In this document: positions 35,862 to 41,950 of the stretch, piece by piece | Layout: each line of letters opens with the position of its first letter | Numbering within the stretch: the first letter of the stretch is position 1 | IMG/VR virus record: IMGVR_UViG_3300033141_003239 | Coordinates: 1-41,950 of that record | Length of the DNA stretch: 41,950 bases | From: a virus | Direction: 5' to 3' (one strand) | The notes under the pieces: generated by a model | What the model was told of the DNA's origin: nothing | The model's input: the letters and a program-made list of their open reading frames with translations, nothing else | The model's database searches: none | Translations under genes and position numbers: made by a program

Positions 35862-37799
35862 ATGCCAATATTTGATACACGAATAAAATCATTTAAACCA
35901 CAAAAGTTACTTCAGTTTAACTGGGATAACTTTCGTGGTGGATTAAATACTTTGTTGCGTCCTACAGAACTTGAGGATAATGAGTTAGCTCAAGCGGATA
36001 ACATTATGCTTGTTGGAAAAGGAATTCCTACCAAAAGAGGAGGATTAAGTAATTATTATCTTTCGGGAGCTACTTCTTCTGTTCGGGGATTAAGCGGCTT
36101 CTATAAAAGTGATGGCACCAATGAATTGTTGGCAGTTACCGATGATGGTTTTCTGACAGTAAAATCTAATGCTTCTTATGTGCAGAGAAGTGGAGTCTCT
36201 TGGGCTTCAGGTTATCCAGTAGAAATGGCTCAGCTTGGGGATGAGATGTTTATAGTTTCTGAAAGTCGAGAGACAGTTTTATACTCTGGTTCTGCTTCTT
36301 TAACGGGTTCACCAACAATTGCTAAACCTGTGGCTATTGGAGCAAGTCAATTATCAGGAGCCACAGGAACATCTACTTATTCTTATAGAATTTCAGCTTT
36401 AAATGCGGTAGGAGAGACTTTGGCTTGTGATTCTTTTATTATTAAAAATCAACCAGAAGATATATCAGATGGTCTTATTAGAATATTTTGGACAGCTCCT
36501 TCCACAGCTTCAGGAGTTTTGAAAGGGTTTAATATTTATGGTCGTGATGAAGGAAATGAAACTTGGATGGCACAAGTCACGGCTCAGACTACTCAATGGG
36601 ATGATGATGGTTCTACAATTCCCTCAACTTTTATTTTTCCTCCTTTAGTTGACTCTACAGGTGGGGTGAAAGCGAAATATATTGTGCGCTACAAAGATCG
36701 GTTGGTATACGCAGGAATTGATGGACATCCAACAAGAGTAATGTTTTCGGGACGCTATCCTAATCATGCAGCTTTTTCTTTTGCTGATGGGGCTACAGAT
36801 GTGGATATTGAGCCTGATGCAGGAGATAACATTACTGGGTTAGCTGTTATAGAAGATAAAGTGATTGTCTTCAAAGAGCGCTCTATTTGGCAGGTAACTT
36901 TATCTTCTTCTACAGTTGGTAACTTTACGATTTATGAGGCAATTCCTCAATTGATTACTCGTTCTTATGGTTGTGTTGCCTCTCGTTCTATTGTTCATGT
37001 TGAAAATGATTTGTTCTTTTTAGGAGATAAAGGAGTATATATCTTGGGAAGAGAACCAAATATTTATGGAGATGTTCTAAGAACGAATGAGTTGTCAGTC
37101 AAGGTCCGTCCTTACTTTAATAGCTTAACTTATACTCAAAAACAAAATGCTGCAGCAATTTATTATGACTTTAAATATATTATTTCTTTTCCTGGCAAGA
37201 ACGAAACTATGGTATTTGATAGAGAAAGGACTTGTTGGTTAGGACCATGGAGTTTTGATGCTCAAGGATATCATCTTTATTATGACTCTTCAGGTAATGA
37301 ACATTGTCTTTTAATGGATGATGAGGATGCTTATGTTTCTGAATATTCTTCAAATAATGCTGATGATAAGGGAACAGCAATTGAAACTATTTTGCGTACT
37401 AAGAAGGAAAATTGGGGTGATTGGAGTTTATTCAAAAACATAAGTAATTTATTTCTCAATTTTAGGAATGTTAAGGGTTCGGCAGCAGTGAATATTCGAT
37501 TAGAGAAAAGGGATGGACAGACTACTACCGCAAAATCTTTTTCAATAACTTCCCAATCAAGTAATGCAGGTTGGGGAGCAGATCTTTGGGGAAATGCTCA
37601 ATGGGGAGATTCAGAAGAACATGGAGAAGCCGCTTCGACAGAAGATTTGGTCAAATGGGCAACTCTTCATGAAGCGGCAAGAACTACCCAAATAGAAATT
37701 AAAACATCAAATAGAAGTGATAATTATGAACTTTTATCAATCTTAGGAGAGGCTTTCCCAATTGGAAGAGGATTTACTCCTATTGATTGGAAAGTGTAA
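35862..37799 (+). CDS. Stopper / tail hub protein (P22 gp10-like)
   Basis: 645 residues. Begins FNWDNFRGGLNTLLRPTELEDNELAQADNIMLVGKGIPTKRGGL, a phage neck signature, and continues as beta-propeller-like repeats (RGLSGFYKSDGTNELLAVTDDGFL, MAQLGDEMFIVSESRETVLY, VRYKDRLVYAGIDGHPTRVMFSG, ITGLAVIEDKVIVFKERSIWQV). A short fibronectin-like insert lies near residues 165-255. It closes the portal channel and joins tail parts in podoviruses. Confidence 0.78.
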   Translation: MPIFDTRIKSFKPQKLLQFNWDNFRGGLNTLLRPTELEDNELAQADNIMLVGKGIPTKRGGLSNYYLSGATSSVRGLSGFYKSDGTNELLAVTDDGFLTVKSNASYVQRSGVSWASGYPVEMAQLGDEMFIVSESRETVLYSGSASLTGSPTIAKPVAIGASQLSGATGTSTYSYRISALNAVGETLACDSFIIKNQPEDISDGLIRIFWTAPSTASGVLKGFNIYGRDEGNETWMAQVTAQTTQWDDDGSTIPSTFIFPPLVDSTGGVKAKYIVRYKDRLVYAGIDGHPTRVMFSGRYPNHAAFSFADGATDVDIEPDAGDNITGLAVIEDKVIVFKERSIWQVTLSSSTVGNFTIYEAIPQLITRSYGCVASRSIVHVENDLFFLGDKGVYILGREPNIYGDVLRTNELSVKVRPYFNSLTYTQKQNAAAIYYDFKYIISFPGKNETMVFDRERTCWLGPWSFDAQGYHLYYDSSGNEHCLLMDDEDAYVSEYSSNNADDKGTAIETILRTKKENWGDWSLFKNISNLFLNFRNVKGSAAVNIRLEKRDGQTTTAKSFSITSQSSNAGWGADLWGNAQWGDSEEHGEAASTEDLVKWATLHEAARTTQIEIKTSNRSDNYELLSILGEAFPIGRGFTPIDWKV

Positions 37800-37810
37800 G
37801 GAGGTGAACA

Positions 37811-38641
37811 ATGGCAAATCTTTATAAAGCCCCTACCACTAACTATTGGAGTACAACTCTAAATGGAAGCATAAATGATAGTGTTACCACTATCACTCTT
37901 AACTCAACAACTAATCTGCAAGCACCAGGATTTTTGGTAATTGATAGAGAAGATGGAAATGGAAATGCGACACCAAATTCAAGGGAGGTTATTTATTATA
38001 CGGGAATTTCAGGAAATGATATTACGGGAGTAACTAGAGGAGCTGATGGTTCAACTGCTCGTTCTCATGGAGATGGAGCATTGGTAGAAGCGGTTTTAAC
38101 AGTAGGAATGTGGAATGATTTACGAGATGGATTTGCTGCTCAACATACTACTGCTGGTGCTCACATTATGACAGGAACAGCAAGTGCAGCAACTATGCAG
38201 ATACAAAAAGCATTAATCTCAACAGCAAGTATTGGTGAGTTAACAGCAACAAATGTAAATGCAGGAGTTAAAGGAGTTTTTGAATGGACTTATTCTGGGG
38301 CATTGGCAACTTCATTAGTGACTGCCTCTCGGCGTCCATTCTGGAGAGCAACCAAAAACTTGACTTTGACAGGTTTTTGGGCAGGTGTTTGTTCAGCACC
38401 ATCAACTGCTCCTGTTTTGCTTGACATTGAGTATTCAACAGAACCCGACGGTACATTCACTAGTATTTTTACTACTAAACCATTTATTGATATTGGTGAG
38501 AAAAACTCTGCTTCGTCAGCAACTGTTGGGGTGTTGAATCTGACCAGTATTGCTTCTGGAACAATTTTACAACCAGAAGTTGAGCAACCTGGAGATGCAG
38601 GAATTTTATTGATGCAGTTAATCGCAAAGGAGAGAGTGTAA
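37811..38641 (+). CDS. Virion protein, fibre-like
   Basis: 276 residues after AAGGAGGTG. YWSTTLNGSINDSVTTITLNSTTNL, SREVIYYTGISGNDITGVTRGADGSTARSHGDGALVE is a common front of phage tail proteins. Middle MTGTASAATMQIQKAL looks like a short trimeric stalk, then a jelly-roll-like C-terminus. Probably part of the tail or an appendage. TAATG overlap with the next gene. Confidence 0.7.
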   Translation: MANLYKAPTTNYWSTTLNGSINDSVTTITLNSTTNLQAPGFLVIDREDGNGNATPNSREVIYYTGISGNDITGVTRGADGSTARSHGDGALVEAVLTVGMWNDLRDGFAAQHTTAGAHIMTGTASAATMQIQKALISTASIGELTATNVNAGVKGVFEWTYSGALATSLVTASRRPFWRATKNLTLTGFWAGVCSAPSTAPVLLDIEYSTEPDGTFTSIFTTKPFIDIGEKNSASSATVGVLNLTSIASGTILQPEVEQPGDAGILLMQLIAKERV

Positions 38642-39561
38642 TGATTAAGTATTTTTTTAACAAATACCAAAAAGAGTTGGTGAAACTTGCCAACCTGAAA
38701 AGTGGCAGGGAGTTTTTAGATATTGAGAAAAAAATATCTCCTGATAAAAAGATAGTGGGATTAACTCCTAATACGGTTATTTATCAAATCAGTAGAAAAA
38801 AATTTGGCTATCTCTGCCACGCAGGACAGCCGTTTGCAAGGAAATTAGTAGCTTGTATTAGTAAAACTGATATTGCGGGATTAAATAAGTATCAAGGATT
38901 ACTTCATTATACTGGTTTGTTTGAACAACCCAGATTGTTTCCCCAAATATTTTTAGCTACTTATCAAGTAGAAACTCATACGGATGCCAAGTATTCCATT
39001 GACAAGACAGATGCTAATTGGGCAACTGCAAGGGGAGCAACTTCTGGAACGGTTTATGGAGTAACAAATAGAATCCATGCTTACGCCGCTTTCAATGGCG
39101 GAACTACTTATGAAATTATCAGAGGATTTTTTAGTGTAGATACTAGTGCAGTTTCAGGCACGATTGAAGATGCTTCATTGTATGCCTATTTTGTTTCAAA
39201 AAGCGATACAGGCTACTCGACTTTACTGGAAGGAACACAAGCAGCTACTAATGTTCTTGAAGACAATGATTTTGACAATTTTAATACCACTAAGTTGGTT
39301 TCTGATGTTGACCATAGCGGCATTACCTTAAGCCAATTTACAGAGATTTCTTTGAACAGCGATGGGATTTCTGCTATCAATACATCGGGTTACTCGAAAT
39401 TCTGTTGGAGAAATGAAGATAAGGATTATGACAATGTGGCTCCTACTCAAGCAGATGAGTCTTATTTATATTTTAGTTCTTCAGATGTAGCGGGAGAGGA
39501 GCCTTATTTAGACATTACTGTAACAACAGAAGATGAGATTATTGGCTATTTTTATCATTAA
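38641..39561 (+). CDS. Virion protein with carbohydrate-binding-like C-terminal domain
   Basis: 306 residues. Front MIKYFFNKYQKELVKLANLK helical; then a beta-rich domain RIHAYAAFNGGTTYEIIRGFFSVDTSAVSGTIEDASLYAYFVSK ... WRNEDKDYDNVAPTQADESYLYFSS, like the disaggregatase-related/CBM-type beta sandwiches that bind sugars. Probably an appendage that touches glycans. No catalytic residues recognised. Confidence 0.68.
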   Translation: MIKYFFNKYQKELVKLANLKSGREFLDIEKKISPDKKIVGLTPNTVIYQISRKKFGYLCHAGQPFARKLVACISKTDIAGLNKYQGLLHYTGLFEQPRLFPQIFLATYQVETHTDAKYSIDKTDANWATARGATSGTVYGVTNRIHAYAAFNGGTTYEIIRGFFSVDTSAVSGTIEDASLYAYFVSKSDTGYSTLLEGTQAATNVLEDNDFDNFNTTKLVSDVDHSGITLSQFTEISLNSDGISAINTSGYSKFCWRNEDKDYDNVAPTQADESYLYFSSSDVAGEEPYLDITVTTEDEIIGYFYH

Positions 39562-39582
39562 TTTGAAAGGAGGTGAAGAAAA

Positions 39583-40833
39583 ATGGCATTGTGGTCACAT
39601 ATAGGAAGTTGGGGAACACCAGAGTTTGGAGCTACTGAATGGCTCCAAAAAAAGTTATGGCCTCAAAAAGCTTATGCAGCTTCTGGTGGAAGTAATATTT
39701 TAGGAGCAACTACTTATCAACCTGCTCCTAAACAAGAACCAATGGTTACAACTGTCTGGGGAGAAGTAATACCAGAGAGTTTAGTACCAACACCGTCTAC
39801 TGGTGGTGGAGGAATATCTGTTTCTCCTCAGCAAACCTCTACTACTGGTACTTCTCAACAACCGACTACTTCAGGCGGTGGTGCTTCTACTCCACAACCA
39901 CCCGCTCCTCCAGAGCCGACTTATTCTGGTCCGAGTTTGGAAGATATTTTGTCAGAAGTAGAAGCGGCATACAGTAATTTTGAGAAGAGTCTAAGAGAAA
40001 CTACTGAATCTCAAATTGGACAGTTGAAAGAATTAGCTAAAGCTGAAAAAGAAACAGTTACAGGAAAAGAGAAAAGAGATATTGAGGCTTATGAGCTAGA
40101 AAGGGGAATTGAAGAAAAAGGAAAGAAATCGGCTTTAGCTGAGGCAGCAAGAGAGTATTCAGAATTATCGGCTGGACTTGGAGCAAGATATGGAGCACGG
40201 AGTGGTGCGGGTAGAGCAGCTTTGGGTATTTTGGGATCAGCGGCAATGAGAGCAAGAGCTAAAGTTAGAACTGCCTATCAAAATACTATTGATAAAATTA
40301 ATAAGGCAATTGCGGATACAAGGGCTTGGGCAGCAGATCAACTTAGAACGATTGATACCAATTTGAATGTTGGAATTCAACAACTTCAAACTGCTCTTCA
40401 ATCAAAGTTGGCTGAAGCCGCTCAAGCAAAAGCTGCCACAAGAGCTAATTTAAGTATGCAGGCTTGGCAAGACTACCAAAATCAGGTAGCAAGATTAAAA
40501 GAACAAGCTTACAACTTACAGCAACAAGTCTATCTAAAAATGATAGATCACCAGACTGCTCTTAAAGAAATGGCAACAAAAGCACGGACTACTTACAGAA
40601 CCGTTGCGCCAAAACCCTTCACATTGAATTATGGACAGGCAAGATATATACCAAAAGCAGGTGGTGGTTATGAAATGATTGCGGCGCCCGCAAAACCAGA
40701 AGAACAAGAATTATGGCAGATTAAACAACAGGTAGGACAAGAGGCGGCGAAAGCAGGTTCTGAAGAAGAAGCAGCAGCTTATATTAGAAGTCAAGGATTT
40801 AACCCAGAAGATTTTGGATATTACGAATACTAA
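39583..40833 (+). CDS. Internal virion (ejection-type) protein
   Basis: 416 residues after AAAGGAGGTG. Front is low-complexity (Gly/Ser/Thr/Pro/Gln, residues 45-115), then a long Ala/Glu/Lys coiled coil (about 120-340: LEDILSEVEAAYSNFEKSLRETTESQIGQLKELAKAEKE), a GLGARYGARSGAGRAALGILGSAAMRARAKV stretch, and an acidic C-terminus. Such Ala-rich helical proteins before a giant internal protein are typical ejection proteins. Confidence 0.65.
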   Translation: MALWSHIGSWGTPEFGATEWLQKKLWPQKAYAASGGSNILGATTYQPAPKQEPMVTTVWGEVIPESLVPTPSTGGGGISVSPQQTSTTGTSQQPTTSGGGASTPQPPAPPEPTYSGPSLEDILSEVEAAYSNFEKSLRETTESQIGQLKELAKAEKETVTGKEKRDIEAYELERGIEEKGKKSALAEAAREYSELSAGLGARYGARSGAGRAALGILGSAAMRARAKVRTAYQNTIDKINKAIADTRAWAADQLRTIDTNLNVGIQQLQTALQSKLAEAAQAKAATRANLSMQAWQDYQNQVARLKEQAYNLQQQVYLKMIDHQTALKEMATKARTTYRTVAPKPFTLNYGQARYIPKAGGGYEMIAAPAKPEEQELWQIKQQVGQEAAKAGSEEEAAAYIRSQGFNPEDFGYYEY

Positions 40834-40834
40834 A

Positions 40835-41950
40835 ATGGCCATTCAATCATTTGAAGACTGGAAAAATACTCAAGCAGTAAAACCTGTTAAGCCTAAAAAG
40901 GAGAAAATGGGTTTATTGCAGCGCTTTTATAAAACTCCAGTAATAGGAAAGGCCGCTGAGGTTATACTGGAGTATCCTTCTTATGCAACTGGGGGGTTTT
41001 TAACAGCAGCACGGCGTTATTCCGAAGCCCATAGAGGAGCAGGATTAAAGGCTGTTCCTCAAGCCGTAAAAGCAGGTATTAGGGGTATTATTCCTGGGAT
41101 TAAAGAAAAAAAGACTATTTTTAGATATGCAACTGAGGAATTGCCTCAAACTTATCCTCAATGGGCAAAAATTTCAATGGGATTAGGAGGAGAGCTTGCA
41201 ACACCCGCTTTGCCCATTGGTAAGATTTCAAAAGCGCTTGGTATTACTAAGTTGGCAGGGAAAGGATTAAAAACAATTGGCGATATTAGGCTACCTATCA
41301 AGGTTGCAGGAGCAAGAAAAATTGGCGGGTTATTGGCTTATGGGTATGAACAAGCTCCTGAATATAGAGTGGCAAAGGAGGTTTTATATAAACGACCTGT
41401 TCAGGTAGCGGGAGAAGAAGCCTTAGAGTTGGGAACCAAACTTGGTAAAAGTAAAAAGGCTCGTTTAATGATGATGGGGAAAATTCCTTACAAAGGAAAG
41501 ATAGGTCAGATTGCTCAGTTTGCTACCAAACAATTCGAGGAAACAGGACAAAAGTTAGTTGATTTGGGTTTTTTAAATAAGAAGTCTTATGCAGCTCTGA
41601 AGGGAAAATATTTCCCTAGATTATATAAGTATTATGAGACAGGAAAAGCAGGAGTTAAAGGAGTAGGTGTTAAACCAATGAGACTTGACTTAGCGAGAAT
41701 GATGAAAAGAAAAGACCTACCTCCAGAAGTAATAGAGATGTTAGGAGAAATTAAGCAGGCGGGCTATCCGACTGCTAAAGCACTTTTCCAAGAGAAAAAA
41801 CTGGTTGCTCTAGGAACTTTCTTTAAGAAGATAGCAGAGAATCCTGATTGGGTTTCTAAAAGCTATAAAGAAGGATTTGAACAGTTGCCAAAAACCAGAC
41901 AATTGGGACCATTGGCAGGAAAATGGGTGAGGCCATGGATTGCTGATGAC
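40835..41950 (+). CDS. Large internal virion protein, N-terminal part (runs off the window)
   Basis: 372 codons are open to the last base with no stop. It starts 1 nt after the previous stop, without a ribosome site. The front LLQRFYKTPVIGKAAEVILEYPSYATGGFLTAARRY is hydrophobic/helical; later KGKYFPRLYKYYE, MLGEIKQAGYPTAKALFQEKK, FFKKIAENPDWV and FEQLPKTRQLGPLAGKWVRPWIADD resemble, from memory, very large phage polyvalent/internal proteins. The fragment at 2-274 may be its C-terminal end in a circular genome. Confidence 0.72.
   Translation, partial: MAIQSFEDWKNTQAVKPVKPKKEKMGLLQRFYKTPVIGKAAEVILEYPSYATGGFLTAARRYSEAHRGAGLKAVPQAVKAGIRGIIPGIKEKKTIFRYATEELPQTYPQWAKISMGLGGELATPALPIGKISKALGITKLAGKGLKTIGDIRLPIKVAGARKIGGLLAYGYEQAPEYRVAKEVLYKRPVQVAGEEALELGTKLGKSKKARLMMMGKIPYKGKIGQIAQFATKQFEETGQKLVDLGFLNKKSYAALKGKYFPRLYKYYETGKAGVKGVGVKPMRLDLARMMKRKDLPPEVIEMLGEIKQAGYPTAKALFQEKKLVALGTFFKKIAENPDWVSKSYKEGFEQLPKTRQLGPLAGKWVRPWIADD

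Noticed and set aside
1-41950. Alternative genetic code (TGA read as amino acid)
   Set aside because: TGA ends many genes in ATGA overlaps followed by proper starts, so it is a stop here.

Overview
The window is most of the genome of a tailed double-stranded DNA bacteriophage (Caudoviricetes). The head, packaging and neck genes (portal, scaffold, DUF5309-type capsid, adaptor, stopper, large internal virion proteins, tail fibre) with no tape measure or tail-tube genes suggest a podovirus. Every credible gene is on the + strand, and many overlap by ATGA or TAATG. Base composition is AT-rich. Shine-Dalgarno sites are strong (AAGGAGGTG type) and TGA is used as a stop, so the standard code applies. 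The host cannot be named from sequence alone. No DNA polymerase, helicase, primase, integrase or tRNA was found.

Layout: 1-3680, end of a large virion protein, two small virion-type genes, the tail fibre and two small genes. 3648-7641, first copy of a small RNA gene, then lysis genes (holin-like protein, M23 endolysin, small membrane proteins) and a metallophosphoesterase carrying an intein. 7650-14950, an early-type region of tiny genes (HTH, zinc-ribbon, LexA-type DNA-binding, DUF559 endonuclease, resolvase) with a ~280-nt GC-richer structured RNA and decayed duplicates. 15166-18530, promoter, terminator and terminase genes; the large subunit holds an intein with an HNH endonuclease gene in another frame. 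19131-19850, two GGCNN pentamer arrays flanking one gene. 19855-26266, promoter/attenuator, portal, small basic proteins, scaffold, and capsid gene split by a group I intron. 26263-34346, a glycosylation cassette: several glycosyltransferases plus an oxidase/aminotransferase/acyltransferase trio. 34330-41950, second small RNA copy, then neck and virion genes, ending inside a large internal virion protein.

How it fits together: several transcription units start with a good sigma70-type promoter followed within about 30-110 nt by an intrinsic terminator (3648, 15166, 19855, 34330; possibly 9518). This suggests control by termination/antitermination. Two of these units are the duplicated RNA gene, whose hairpins show compensatory base changes. 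Four homing-type elements sit in or beside phage genes (two inteins, one group I intron, one DUF559 endonuclease), three of them at conserved sites of essential or conserved genes. The strongest candidates for something undescribed are the HNH gene read out of frame inside the terminase intein, the two-copy small RNA, the structured RNA at 10305-10582, and the paired pentamer arrays.
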